The notes under the pieces are model-generated. The model was not told the origin of the DNA, searched no databases, and saw only the letters and a list, made by a program, of their open reading frames with translations. Of a stretch of 40,556 nt of DNA, positions 33,239-40,556 are shown one piece after another (the first letter of the stretch is position 1; every line of letters begins with the position of its first letter). Position numbers and translations under genes: made by a program. The stretch covers positions 1-40,556 of the forward strand of contig CAJBBV010000142.1 in assembly GCA_903951405.1 (NCBI GenBank), read 5' to 3'. This DNA is from an uncultured bacterium (GTDB lineage Bacteria > Bacteroidota > Bacteroidia > Chitinophagales > Chitinophagaceae).

Positions 33239-33538
33239 TTAAATGTTTGCGTATAGATCAATTGATTCACCTTTACCCACTGTTACATACGCTTTTTTGT
33301 AACCAGGCTTTCTTCCACTAATAACCCCCGCTTTTGTCATGCGGCTTTTGCTTTTTGCAGGTGATACAGCAGTACGAACATCTGCTACACTCACACCATA
33401 GAAATCCTCTACCGCTTTTTTCACTTCCAACTTGTTCGCTGCACGAGCAACTTTGAAGCAATAAACACCAGCTTTTTCTGAAAGCTGATTAGCTTTTTCA
33501 GATAATATTGGTTTAATCAAAACGTCAGCAAGTTTCAT
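33239..33538 (-). CDS. rplW: 50S ribosomal protein L23
   Basis: This 99-aa L23 protein (uL23) is the docking site for trigger factor and SRP at the tunnel exit. VLIKPILSEKANQLSEKAGVYCFKVARAANKLEVKKAVEDFYGVSVADVRTAV has the family N-terminal block, with GYKKAYVTVGKGESIDLYANI at the C-terminus. It is 47 nt after rplD and 41 nt before rplB. Confidence 0.98.
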   Translation of the reverse strand: MKLADVLIKPILSEKANQLSEKAGVYCFKVARAANKLEVKKAVEDFYGVSVADVRTAVSPAKSKSRMTKAGVISGRKPGYKKAYVTVGKGESIDLYANI

Positions 33539-33585
33539 ATCTCTTTTTTAATAATTATTAATTTTTTACTCCGTACCTAGAACAA

Positions 33586-34224
33586 CTAGGCTTCAACTCC
33601 TTCTTCCTCTTCTGAAAACAACTTTGCAGCTGATTCTGTCAACACAAGTACATCAGAATTGATCAAATCATATGTATTAACATCTGATAAAATCGAAGTC
33701 AATACAGATGATATATTTCTTGCACTCATGAAAACATTCTCATTGAAATCAGCAGTAACAAAAAGTGACTTCTTATCGCTTAAGCTCAATGCCTGTAGCA
33801 TAGAAGCGAATACACTTGTTTTAGGTGCATCAAAAACTAGGTCCTCGATTACCACTACTGCATTCTCTTTGCCCTTATGGCTCAATGCGCTAATCTTTGC
33901 TAGGTCTTTTACTTTACGGTTCAATTTGAAGTCGTAAGCATGCGGCTTTGGACCAAAAATTGTACCACCACCTTTATAAAGTGGGTTACGAATATTACCC
34001 TTTCTAGCTCCGCCAGTTCCTTTTTGCTTGTGTAGCTTTCTGCTCGCACCTTGCACTTCAGCACGGGTTTTCACCTTATGCTTACCATGACGCTGAGCAG
34101 CTAAAAACTGCTTTACGGCTAAGTAAACAACGTGGTTATTCGGCTCAGTCGAAAAAATATCATCCGGCAGTTCAATTGTTCTGCCCGTTTTACTTCCTTT
34201 TATTGATAATACGTCTAATTGCAT
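33586..34224 (-). CDS. rplD: 50S ribosomal protein L4
   Basis: This 212-aa L4 protein (uL4) reaches into the exit tunnel; in E. coli it also represses the S10 operon. QFLAAQRHGKHKVKTRAEVQGASRKLHKQKGTGGARKGNIRNPLYKGGGTIFGPKPHAYDFKLNRK is the conserved extended loop and its flanks. The ATG at 34224 (MQLDVLSIKG) is chosen; a TTG two codons upstream would only add two residues. It follows rplC by 15 nt. Confidence 0.97.
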   Translation of the reverse strand: MQLDVLSIKGSKTGRTIELPDDIFSTEPNNHVVYLAVKQFLAAQRHGKHKVKTRAEVQGASRKLHKQKGTGGARKGNIRNPLYKGGGTIFGPKPHAYDFKLNRKVKDLAKISALSHKGKENAVVVIEDLVFDAPKTSVFASMLQALSLSDKKSLFVTADFNENVFMSARNISSVLTSILSDVNTYDLINSDVLVLTESAAKLFSEEEEGVEA

Positions 34225-34239
34225 GGTCAATTCGTTAAT

Positions 34240-34857
34240 TTAGTTCTGAATGAAAACAATGGAACCATTATGACCTGGAACTGATCCAGTAACAAGAATA
34301 TAGTTCTTATCAGGGAAAATTTTAATCACTTTAAGACCTTTCACTTTCACGCGATCACCACCCATACGGCCAGCCATACGCATTCCTTTGAAAACCCTTG
34401 AAGCATCTGATGAGTTACCGATAGAACCTGGAGCACGTTGACGATCATGCTGACCGTGAGACTGCTGCCCAACACCAGCAAATCCATGACGCTTCACAAC
34501 GCCCTGGAAACCTTTACCCTTGGTTGTTCCAACCACATCAACACTTTCGCCTTCAGCAAAAATCTCACATGTGATGGTTTCACCCAAGTTCTTATCGAGT
34601 GAATAATTCCTGAATTCTTTTAAATGATTTTTTGGAGAAGCTGCTGCTTTTGCAAAATGGCCTTTTTCTGATTCTGAAGCCTTTCTTTCTGCTTTCTCAC
34701 CGAACGCTAACTGTAATGCAGTGTAGCCGTCGTTGTCTGAAGACTTTACTTGTGTTACAACACAAGGACCTGCTTCGATTACGGTGCAGGAAGTCTGCTT
34801 TCCGTCTGGTCCGAAGACGCTGGTCATCCCGATTTTTTTTCCGATAATACCTTTCAT
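34240..34857 (-). CDS. rplC: 50S ribosomal protein L3
   Basis: This 205-aa L3 protein (uL3) initiates large subunit assembly and reaches the peptidyl-transferase centre. [15 protein letters not shown] opens it, and [69 protein letters not shown] is the conserved centre with the Gln that is methylated in E. coli. It follows the 273-nt structured gap after rpsJ, the longest gap in the S10-spc part of the cluster. Confidence 0.99.
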   Translation of the reverse strand: MKGIIGKKIGMTSVFGPDGKQTSCTVIEAGPCVVTQVKSSDNDGYTALQLAFGEKAERKASESEKGHFAKAAASPKNHLKEFRNYSLDKNLGETITCEIFAEGESVDVVGTTKGKGFQGVVKRHGFAGVGQQSHGQHDRQRAPGSIGNSSDASRVFKGMRMAGRMGGDRVKVKGLKVIKIFPDKNYILVTGSVPGHNGSIVFIQN

Positions 34858-35130
34858 TGTTCTGTTTTTGTTCCCTCTCGGTTAAATGGACAGTGAGGAA
34901 TGACCTCGCTTCAATCCCAGTTTGCCAGCGACCTTTTCCTTTTTATGTAGCCCAAGCTACATTCAGAAGTACCGATGGTAAACAAACCTCGAAGGGCTTG
35001 TTTATATTTCAGCTCTCATATGAGAGAAAAAATTAATTCTCAGCGCTCCTTTTTTTCATGCCAACGGCAATCGATTAGGAGATGAAATGAAAAAAATATA
35101 GAACGTTAGCCTCTGCTAACATCCACCCTA
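34858..35130 (-). promoter_or_regulatory. structured intercistronic region between rpsJ and rplC
   Basis: This 273-nt stretch has no ORF worth calling and no TAnnTTTG box on the minus strand. Several hairpins can be read: GTTAGC/GCTAAC with a 4-nt loop (35105-35120), followed on the minus strand by a TATATTTTTTT tract; the 14-bp palindrome CTCTCATATGAGAG (35013-35026); AACAA..CCT/AGG..TTGTT (34981-35001); ATGTAGC/GCTACAT with a tetraloop (34945-34962); and GAGG/CCTC within 34892-34910. I suggest a leader-type control element for L3 and the downstream genes, with the first hairpin as a possible attenuator. This is an inference; I do not recognise a named RNA family. Confidence 0.5.
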
Positions 35131-35436
35131 TCAGGCTTTGATTTCAACATCAACACCACTTGGAAGATCAAGCTTACTAAGCGCGTCTACCGTACGTGAA
35201 GATGAAGTATATATGTCTAGCAACCTCTTGTGCGTACACAATTGAAACTGCTCACGTGCTTTCTTGTTTACGTGTGGGGATTTCAACACCGTGAAAATTC
35301 TCTTTTGCGTTGGCAAAGGAATTGGACCGGTGATTACAGCCCCTGTGCTACGTACCGTTTTCACGATCTTTTCAGCTGATTTATCAACCAAATTGTGGTC
35401 GTAAGACTGAAGTTTTATTCTGATTCGTTGCGACAT
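35131..35436 (-). CDS. rpsJ: 30S ribosomal protein S10
   Basis: This 101-aa S10 protein (uS10) is in the head of the 30S subunit and is also NusE in antitermination. [101 protein letters not shown] covers the whole conserved protein. It is the first gene after a consensus promoter and is set apart from rplC by the structured gap. Confidence 0.99.
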   Translation of the reverse strand: MSQRIRIKLQSYDHNLVDKSAEKIVKTVRSTGAVITGPIPLPTQKRIFTVLKSPHVNKKAREQFQLCTHKRLLDIYTSSSRTVDALSKLDLPSGVDVEIKA

Positions 35437-35465
35437 AGTATTTATCCCATTTTTAAACGGGGATG

Positions 35466-35496
35466 CAAAAGTATGGATTAGTTTTCTACTTGCAAA
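35466..35496 (-). promoter_or_regulatory. promoter of the S10-spc operon (rpsJ)
   Basis: On the minus strand: TTTG (35496-35493), exactly 19 nt, then TACTTTTG (35473-35466), a full match to the Bacteroidota consensus. The transcript should start a few bases later, giving a leader of about 25 nt that contains CCCC, an A-rich stretch and GGG before the ATG. Confidence 0.85.
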
Positions 35497-35538
35497 AGAA
35501 TTTGAGTGATTTTTAGCTGGAAAAAGAAGAAAAATTTA

Positions 35539-35568
35539 ATAAAAAAGGCCCCGGTATCCCGAGGCCTT
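35539..35568 (-). terminator. intrinsic terminator of fusA
   Basis: The 10-bp stem is 35545-35554 with 35559-35568, with a 4-nt loop and a T run on the minus strand. One pair is a G-U wobble if the RNA is made from the minus strand but a C-A mismatch on the other, which fixes the orientation. It begins 18 nt after the fusA stop. Confidence 0.9.
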
Positions 35569-35585
35569 CTATTCTTAACGCTATT

Positions 35586-37730
35586 TTAGTCTTTTGCCTT
35601 GCCCTTAACCCTAGCAATTACTTCCTCAGCAATGCCATTTGGCGCAGGATTGTAGTGCGAAAACTCCATGGTTGATGAAGCTCTACCTGAAGAAAGGGAT
35701 CTAAGTTGGGTTACATAACCAAACATCTCACTCAATGGTACTTTTGCTTTGATAACCTGAGCACCTGCTCTGCTATCCATACCCTCAAGCATACCTCTTC
35801 TTCTGTTCAAATCCCCGGTAACATCTCCCATATACTGTTCAGGAGTAATTACTTCCACTTTCATAATAGGCTCCAACAATACTGGCTTTGCCTTACGTGC
35901 TGCTTCACGGAAACCGCCTTTAGCACAAAGTTCAAATGACATAGAGTCAGAGTCAACCTGGTGGAAACTACCATCAAATACCCTCACCTTCATGCTTTCA
36001 ACTGGATAATTCGCTAAAACCCCAGTAGACATGGATTGCTCAAATCCTTTTTGAATGGCTGGAATGAATTCACGTGGAATTGATCCCCCAAAAATATCAT
36101 TGATGAACTGCATGTGTTTACCCGGATTTTCTTTCAACCACTCTTCATCAGCTGGTCCAAAATCAAATACGATATCAGCAAATTTACCACGTCCACCTGT
36201 TTGCTTTTTCAAGGTTTCGCGATGCTGAATGGTAGCTTGGAAGGCCTCTTTGTATGCAACCTGTGGCGCACCTTGATTCACTTCCACTTTAAATTCCCTA
36301 CGCATCCTATCCACAATGATCTCAAGGTGAAGTTCACCCATTCCACTTAATATCGTTTGCCCAGTTTCCTCATCAGTCCTTACGCGTAATGTAGGATCCT
36401 CTTCAACAAGCTTTCCAATTGCCATACCCATTCTATCGACATCAGCTTGTGCCTTAGGCTCAACAGCCACAGAAATTACAGGCTCAGGAATAAACATATT
36501 TTCGAGTACAATTGGATGGTCTTCATCGCAAAGCGTATCTCCCGTCTTAATCTCTTTGAAACCTACTGCAGCACCGATATCACCCGCTTCAATAAAATCT
36601 ATCGGATTTTGCTTGTTGGCAAACATCTTCATGATACGACTAATTCGCTCTTTTTTTCCACTTCTCACATTCAGTACGTATGATCCAGCATCCAAATGTC
36701 CAGAGTATACTCGGAAGAATGCCAAACGACCCACAAATGGATCAGTCATGATTTTAAATGCAAGGGCAGCAAATGGTTCCTTGGCTTCTGGCTTACGCGT
36801 TTCTACTTCTCCAGTATCTGGGTTAAGACCCTCAACTGCATCAATATCAACAGGAGAAGGGAGGTAACGACATACCGCATCTAGTGCAGTTTGAACACCT
36901 TTGTTTTTGAATGATGATCCACACATCATGGGAACAATACTCAAATCAATAGTTGCTTTGCGGATTGCCTCATGTACTTCGTCTTCTGTTATCGAATTTG
37001 GATCAACAAAGAATTTCTCTAATAATTTATCATCATATTCCGCTACAGCCTCAATTAAACTTGCCCTCCACTCATTTGCTTCTTCAAGCATATCCGCTGG
37101 AACAGGCACCTCGTCGTAGGTCATTCCCTCGGTCTCCATATGCCAAAAAATTCCTTTCATTTTAATCAAATCCACCACGCCTGTGAAGTCATCTTCAGCA
37201 CCAATAGGCAGCTGCAATGGAACTGCTTTTGCACCAAGCATTTCTTTCACCTGACGAACAACCATCAAGAAGTCTGCGCCACTTCTATCCATTTTATTTA
37301 CAAAACCAATTCTAGGCACCTTGTACCTATTTGCTTGACGCCATACTGTTTCACTCTGAGGCTCAACGCCATCAACAGCTGAAAACAAAGCAATCAAACC
37401 ATCCAATACACGCATTGAACGCTCTACTTCTACAGTAAAGTCAACGTGACCGGGAGTATCAATGATGTTGAAATAATAATTTTTTGTATCAGGGGTTACC
37501 GTACCACGCAAGGTTGGGAAATTCCACTGACAACTAACTGCTGCAGAAGTAATGGTGATACCACGCTCTTTTTCTTGCTCCATCCAATCAGTTGTAGCTG
37601 CACCATCATGCACCTCTCCAATTTTATGAATCATTCCTGTATAGCGTAGGATACGCTCTGTAGTAGTTGTTTTGCCTGCATCAATGTGTGCCGCAATACC
37701 GAAATTCCGTTGAAACTTTAAGTCTGCCAT
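35586..37730 (-). CDS. fusA: elongation factor G
   Basis: This 714-aa GTPase drives translocation and, with RRF, ribosome recycling. The G domain has P-loop [15 protein letters not shown], switch [23 protein letters not shown] and [10 protein letters not shown]. Domain II follows ([23 protein letters not shown]), then domains III-V with [24 protein letters not shown] and the C-terminal [32 protein letters not shown]. Length and blocks match the housekeeping FusA1-type protein rather than EF-G2 or TetM-like paralogues. Unlike in many bacteria, it is its own transcription unit: the rpsG terminator lies upstream, a TAACTTTG promoter box gives a leader of about 105 nt, and a terminator follows. 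tuf is not adjacent, as is usual in this phylum. Confidence 0.98.
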   Translation of the reverse strand: MADLKFQRNFGIAAHIDAGKTTTTERILRYTGMIHKIGEVHDGAATTDWMEQEKERGITITSAAVSCQWNFPTLRGTVTPDTKNYYFNIIDTPGHVDFTVEVERSMRVLDGLIALFSAVDGVEPQSETVWRQANRYKVPRIGFVNKMDRSGADFLMVVRQVKEMLGAKAVPLQLPIGAEDDFTGVVDLIKMKGIFWHMETEGMTYDEVPVPADMLEEANEWRASLIEAVAEYDDKLLEKFFVDPNSITEDEVHEAIRKATIDLSIVPMMCGSSFKNKGVQTALDAVCRYLPSPVDIDAVEGLNPDTGEVETRKPEAKEPFAALAFKIMTDPFVGRLAFFRVYSGHLDAGSYVLNVRSGKKERISRIMKMFANKQNPIDFIEAGDIGAAVGFKEIKTGDTLCDEDHPIVLENMFIPEPVISVAVEPKAQADVDRMGMAIGKLVEEDPTLRVRTDEETGQTILSGMGELHLEIIVDRMRREFKVEVNQGAPQVAYKEAFQATIQHRETLKKQTGGRGKFADIVFDFGPADEEWLKENPGKHMQFINDIFGGSIPREFIPAIQKGFEQSMSTGVLANYPVESMKVRVFDGSFHQVDSDSMSFELCAKGGFREAARKAKPVLLEPIMKVEVITPEQYMGDVTGDLNRRRGMLEGMDSRAGAQVIKAKVPLSEMFGYVTQLRSLSSGRASSTMEFSHYNPAPNGIAEEVIARVKGKAKD

Positions 37731-37786
37731 GACTGATTAAATTGTTTGATGTTATGTTATTCGTTACAAATGAAAAACTCGTTGTA

Positions 37787-37813
37787 AAGTCATGCTAAAC
37801 CAAGAAATGACTT
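37787..37813 (-). promoter_or_regulatory. stem-loop in the fusA leader
   Basis: The arms AAGTCAT (37787-37793) and ATGACTT (37807-37813) form a 7-bp stem with a 13-nt loop, in the middle of the predicted fusA 5' leader. Its role is unknown. Confidence 0.4.
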
Positions 37814-37839
37814 CAAAAATAGCGTCCCTTTTGCGCGTG

Positions 37840-37847
37840 CAAAGTTA
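37840..37847 (-). promoter_or_regulatory. -7 box of the fusA promoter
   Basis: The minus strand reads TAACTTTG, a perfect TAnnTTTG. A TTTG lies upstream with a 22-nt spacer, longer than the norm. The box is 109 nt before the fusA ATG and downstream of the rpsG terminator. Confidence 0.6.
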
Positions 37848-37901
37848 GGAAATAAAAAGCACCATATACCAAATTTTAAGAAAATGAACTCAGGATATTT
37901 T

Positions 37902-37934
37902 AAATAAAAAAGGGTTGCCGTATTGACAACCCTT
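37902..37934 (-). terminator. intrinsic terminator of rpsL-rpsG
   Basis: The 10-bp stem (37910-37919 with 37925-37934, one G-U pair), 5-nt loop and minus-strand T run are placed 20 nt after the rpsG stop. It separates rpsL-rpsG from fusA. Confidence 0.88.
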
Positions 37935-37954
37935 CACGTGAAATTAGTTTACTA

Positions 37955-38422
37955 TTAGATGCGGAAGTGAGCAAAGGCCTTATTTGCCTCAGCCATACGA
38001 TGCGTATCTTCTTTTTTCTTAAATGCACCACCCTCACCTTTGCTTGCCGCAACAATTTCATTAGCAAGCTTGTCAGCCATGCTGCGACCATTACGCTCTC
38101 TAGCAAAACGCACCAACCATTTGATGCTCAATGATATTTTCCTATCAGCTCGAACTTCAGCAGGAATCTGAAAGGTGGCACCACCAATACGACGGCTTCT
38201 AACTTCCACAGCTGGAGTTACATTAGACAAGGCTCTTCTCCATGTTTCATACCCATCCTCACCGGTCATTTTAGCGACCTTATCAAGAGAATCGTAAAAT
38301 ATAATCAATGATGCGTCTTTCTTTCCTTGCCACATTACGTTATTAATGAAACGAGTTACCAACGTGTCATTGAATTTTGGATCTGGGGCTAGGGGTAATT
38401 TTTTGGCTCTTGCTTTCCTCAT
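37955..38422 (-). CDS. rpsG: 30S ribosomal protein S7
   Basis: This 155-aa S7 protein (uS7) organises the 3' major domain of 16S r[50 protein letters not shown] and [81 protein letters not shown] are the canonical sequence. It is 24 nt after rpsL and is followed by a strong terminator. Confidence 0.99.
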   Translation of the reverse strand: MRKARAKKLPLAPDPKFNDTLVTRFINNVMWQGKKDASLIIFYDSLDKVAKMTGEDGYETWRRALSNVTPAVEVRSRRIGGATFQIPAEVRADRKISLSIKWLVRFARERNGRSMADKLANEIVAASKGEGGAFKKKEDTHRMAEANKAFAHFRI

Positions 38423-38446
38423 GTATAATAAATTTCTTTGTTATGC

Positions 38447-38827
38447 TTATTTTTTAGCTTTTTCACGCTTAGTACCATATTTAGAACGGCTCTTCTTACG
38501 GTCTTTAACACCTGCAGTGTCAAGGCATCCCCTCACAATATGGTAACGAACACCCGGCAAATCTTTAACACGACCACCTCTAATCAAAACGATTGAGTGC
38601 TCCTGAAGGTTATGTCCCTCTCCTGGGATGTAGGCAATAACCTCGATTTTATTTGTCAGACGAACTTTTGCAACTTTTCTGAGTGCCGAATTTGGTTTCT
38701 TTGGTGTAGTCGTGTAAACACGTGTACATACTCCACGGCGCTGTGGACATGCATCAAGAGCCCTTGATTTACTCTTAGACTTGATGATCTCTCTTCCTTT
38801 TCTTACTAATTGTTGAATTGTAGGCAT
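38447..38827 (-). CDS. rpsL: 30S ribosomal protein S12
   Basis: This 126-aa S12 protein (uS12) sits at the decoding centre. [11 protein letters not shown] opens it, and [33 protein letters not shown] and [32 protein letters not shown] are nearly invariant. The lysines of TPKKPNS and VKDLPGV, where streptomycin-resistance changes occur elsewhere, are the wild-type residues. It is the first gene of the cluster, with a consensus promoter and a 24-nt stretch between the -7 box and the ATG. Confidence 0.99.
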   Translation of the reverse strand: MPTIQQLVRKGREIIKSKSKSRALDACPQRRGVCTRVYTTTPKKPNSALRKVAKVRLTNKIEVIAYIPGEGHNLQEHSIVLIRGGRVKDLPGVRYHIVRGCLDTAGVKDRKKSRSKYGTKREKAKK

Positions 38828-38851
38828 TCTACCCTTTTTTTAACGGGACGG

Positions 38852-38882
38852 CAAAGGTATGGGGAAATTTCCAAAATCCAAA
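38852..38882 (-). promoter_or_regulatory. promoter of rpsL-rpsG
   Basis: On the minus strand: TTTG (38882-38879), exactly 19 nt, TACCTTTG (38859-38852). This is a perfect Bacteroidota promoter. The sequence after it (CC, GTCCCGTT, an A run, GGG) resembles that of rpsJ. Confidence 0.85.
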
Positions 38883-38928
38883 AGCAGACACCTAAAAAAT
38901 TATGAAACCACCTAGTTTTCTTCTAGGC

Positions 38929-39996
38929 TTAGTCAACATACACGATCCATTCATGGGAATCTGGGGCCTCCCCCTCTTTAATTGAAGTCAATCTAGCCTT
39001 GATTTCATCTGCCCAAGGCATCAATTCAGGATCAAAATTCATAATGAAGTCCTTATACCCTAATAACGAGATTTTTGAAATGGTAGCGGCTGTTCCAGTA
39101 CCAAAAGCTTCTGTTAGTTTACCTTTCTTATAGGCCTCAACTAATTCGTCGATTGAAATAGCCCTTTCTTCCACCCCTTTTCCCATATCCTTCAACACCT
39201 GAATAGCACTATCTCTAGTAACACCTTGCAAAATTGTACCATTGAGAAGATCAGGTGTAACAGCCTTGCCATCGATAACAAAGAAAACATTCATCGTACC
39301 ACACTCTTGTACATACTTATGCTCAACTGCATCAGTCCACAATACCTGATCATAGCCTTTCTCTTTGGCCACTGCAGTAGGATGCAAGGATGCTGCATAG
39401 TTTCCAGATGTCTTCGTAAACCCTACCCCACCTGGAACCGCACGCACAAAAGTTTCCTCTACATGTATCTTCATCGGGGCTGAATAATATGGCCCTACTG
39501 GACTACAGATAATAATAAATTTATAACTAGATGATGGAGCAACCCGCATGGTCGTTTCAGTAGAAAACATAAACGGTCGAATGTACATGGCATGATCATA
39601 CTCTTTCGGAATCCATAGATTATCCACTTCGAGCAATTTCTTCATGCCATTCATGAATAAACTTTCTGGCACCTCCGGCATTTCAATGCGGCGAGCTGAT
39701 TTATTAAACCTCAAAAAATTATCCTTTGGCCTGAAAATAGCTGTACGCCCATCATCCATTCGATAGGCCTTTATGCCTTCAAAAATAGACTGTCCATAAT
39801 GTATAGCAGAAATAGAAGGATCAACACAAATCGGGGCATAGGGGACAACTTCAGGTTCACCCCACTTCCCATCGGCATAATCAGCCACCAACATATGGTC
39901 TGTGAAATATTTACCAAATTCAAGATTCTTAAAATCAACAGCACCTATTTTTGAAGCAGTTGCTTTCGTTACCTTTATGTTGTTGTTGGTTACCAT
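38929..39996 (-). CDS. ilvE: branched-chain amino acid aminotransferase
   Basis: This 355-aa class IV PLP aminotransferase interconverts Leu, Ile and Val with their 2-oxo acids, using glutamate/2-oxoglutarate. SAIHYGQSIFEGIKAYRMDDGRTAIFRPKDNFLRFNKSARRIEMPE is the N-terminal block. GGVGFTKTSGNYAASL contains the PLP lysine, and TPDLLNGTILQGVTRDSAI and EAFGTGTAATISKIS bind the PLP phosphate. It belongs to the longer, mitochondrial-like BCAT type rather than the 300-aa E. coli type. It has its own promoter; a 5-bp CCTAG/CTAGG hairpin just after the stop (38911-38927) is at best a weak terminator before the rpsL promoter. No other branched-chain gene is nearby. Confidence 0.95.
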   Translation of the reverse strand: MVTNNNIKVTKATASKIGAVDFKNLEFGKYFTDHMLVADYADGKWGEPEVVPYAPICVDPSISAIHYGQSIFEGIKAYRMDDGRTAIFRPKDNFLRFNKSARRIEMPEVPESLFMNGMKKLLEVDNLWIPKEYDHAMYIRPFMFSTETTMRVAPSSSYKFIIICSPVGPYYSAPMKIHVEETFVRAVPGGVGFTKTSGNYAASLHPTAVAKEKGYDQVLWTDAVEHKYVQECGTMNVFFVIDGKAVTPDLLNGTILQGVTRDSAIQVLKDMGKGVEERAISIDELVEAYKKGKLTEAFGTGTAATISKISLLGYKDFIMNFDPELMPWADEIKARLTSIKEGEAPDSHEWIVYVD

Positions 39997-40011
39997 AACA
40001 GAAAATTTTTA

Positions 40012-40042
40012 CAAAGTAACGAAAAGCTGTGCGCTAGACAAA
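40012..40042 (-). promoter_or_regulatory. promoter of ilvE
   Basis: On the minus strand: TTTG (40042-40039), exactly 19 nt, TTACTTTG (40019-40012, one mismatch to TAnnTTTG). It ends 15 nt before the ilvE ATG. I see no attenuator or leader peptide, so classic Ile/Val attenuation is unlikely. Confidence 0.65.
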
Positions 40043-40058
40043 GCCGTTTTTATAATTC

Positions 40059-40532
40059 ATGAATAATAATTCTCCTTATATACTGCCCGCTGAACTTATC
40101 GCCTCCTTATACAAGGATATTTTAATTGATGACCAAAAAGTGCAGAAAAACGAAAAGAATGGGCAACACGTTGAATCTAAAAACACCCTCATACTAGTCA
40201 ATCAAACAGACAGCCAGCTCAATGAAAAACAATCCGCTTTTCTATCAGCCATTTTAAAAGCATGCAAAATGGAGTTACACGAGGTAAATTTAATTTGCTG
40301 CAAATCCAGCAATTGCCCTACATACCAAGAGCTAAACTCTACGTTATCTCCAAAAAATATTATAGCCTTTGGCTTAACCCCAACAGATATTGCCCTTCCA
40401 ATGCTTTTTCCTGCATTTCAAATACAGTCGTTTGAAAACGTAAAATATACCATAGCCCCCTTGCTTGAAGAAATCGAGCAGGATAAGAGCCTTAAAATGA
40501 AGTTATGGGGAACACTTCAACAACTTTTTTAA
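40059..40532 (+). CDS. unrecognised small protein, faint resemblance to DNA polymerase III psi
   Basis: This 157-aa soluble protein has no signal peptide or membrane segment. The predicted pattern is an N-terminal variable part (1-40), then strand NTLILVNQ, helix KQSAFLSAILKACKMELHEVNLI, strand NIIAFGL, and a C-terminal stretch FENVKYTIAPLLEEIEQDKSLKMKLWGTLQQLF. The order of elements and the ending (P-x-L-x-x-x-x-x-D-x-x-x-K-x-x-LW-x-x-L) recall HolD, the psi subunit of the DNA polymerase III clamp loader, but identity is too low to call. The next gene starts 2 nt after its stop, so it heads an operon running out of the window. No clear promoter box is seen in the 62-nt gap shared with ilvE. 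Confidence 0.7.
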   Translation: MNNNSPYILPAELIASLYKDILIDDQKVQKNEKNGQHVESKNTLILVNQTDSQLNEKQSAFLSAILKACKMELHEVNLICCKSSNCPTYQELNSTLSPKNIIAFGLTPTDIALPMLFPAFQIQSFENVKYTIAPLLEEIEQDKSLKMKLWGTLQQLF

Positions 40533-40534
40533 GT

Positions 40535-40556
40535 ATGCCTAAAAAAATAATTTTCG
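40535..40556 (+). CDS. start of a gene cut by the window edge
   Basis: An ATG lies 2 nt after the preceding stop and opens a frame reading MPKKIIF before the window ends. The tight spacing suggests an operon with the small protein upstream. Too little is present to name it. Confidence 0.4.

Noticed and set aside
35437-35585. Missing tuf gene between fusA and rpsJ
   Set aside because: Usual in Bacteroidota, where tuf lies with secE/nusG/rpoBC, so not a finding.

Overview
The window is ordinary chromosomal DNA of a member of the Bacteroidota, probably a Cytophagia-like lineage; no genus can be named from the sequence. The evidence is AT-rich DNA, promoters of the Bacteroidota sigma-A type (TTTG, about 19 nt, TAnnTTTG), few Shine-Dalgarno sequences, the ftsK-lolA and secY-map gene pairs, a split transhydrogenase alpha subunit (pntAA/pntAB), a PafA-type phosphatase, and an S10-spc ribosomal cluster that lacks tuf next to fusA. 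I see no rRNA, tRNA, CRISPR array, insertion sequence, prophage or integration site.

Layout. 1-5.3 kb (minus strand): transhydrogenase alpha subunits, then a set reading phosphatase > thyA > folA > methyltransferase. 5.4-7.5 kb (plus): an alpha-oxoamine synthase and ubiX, separated by a 248-bp gap with two intrinsic terminators facing each other. 7.5-13.5 kb (minus): SET protein, glutaryl-CoA dehydrogenase-like enzyme, aroK, DUF423 membrane protein, ftsK, lolA. 13.5-18.3 kb: mgtE, SDR enzyme, flavin reductase-like protein, acyl-CoA thioesterase, PlsC-like acyltransferase and HAD phosphatase on alternating strands, with convergent pairs packed almost end to end. 18.3-22.9 kb (minus): rpsA, a Tat-exported class V aminotransferase-fold protein and a BaiN/HI0933-type flavoprotein. 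23.1-38.8 kb (minus): the str-S10-spc cluster, in transcription order rpsL-rpsG / fusA / rpsJ-[273-nt structured gap]-rplC-D-W-B-rpsS-rplV-rpsC-rplP-rpmC-rpsQ-rplN-X-E-rpsN-H-rplF-R-rpsE-rpmD-rplO-secY-map. 38.9-40.6 kb: ilvE (minus), then a small unrecognised protein (plus) with a faint resemblance to DNA polymerase III psi, and the first codons of another gene.

How the genes work together. The core is translation and secretion: small and large subunit proteins, EF-G, SecY, methionine aminopeptidase and, 3 kb away, ribosomal protein S1. rpsL, rpsJ, fusA and rpsA each have a perfect TAnnTTTG box, and the rpsL, rpsJ and rpsA boxes are followed by a similar CCC-containing start of the transcript. 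thyA and folA form the dTMP/folate cycle. Most of the content is housekeeping. What merits a second look is mainly regulatory and architectural: the structured rpsJ-rplC gap, the facing terminators near 6.7 kb, the shared ribosomal leaders, and the end of the cluster at map. A few enzymes also have altered catalytic motifs. I found no clear undescribed multi-gene system.
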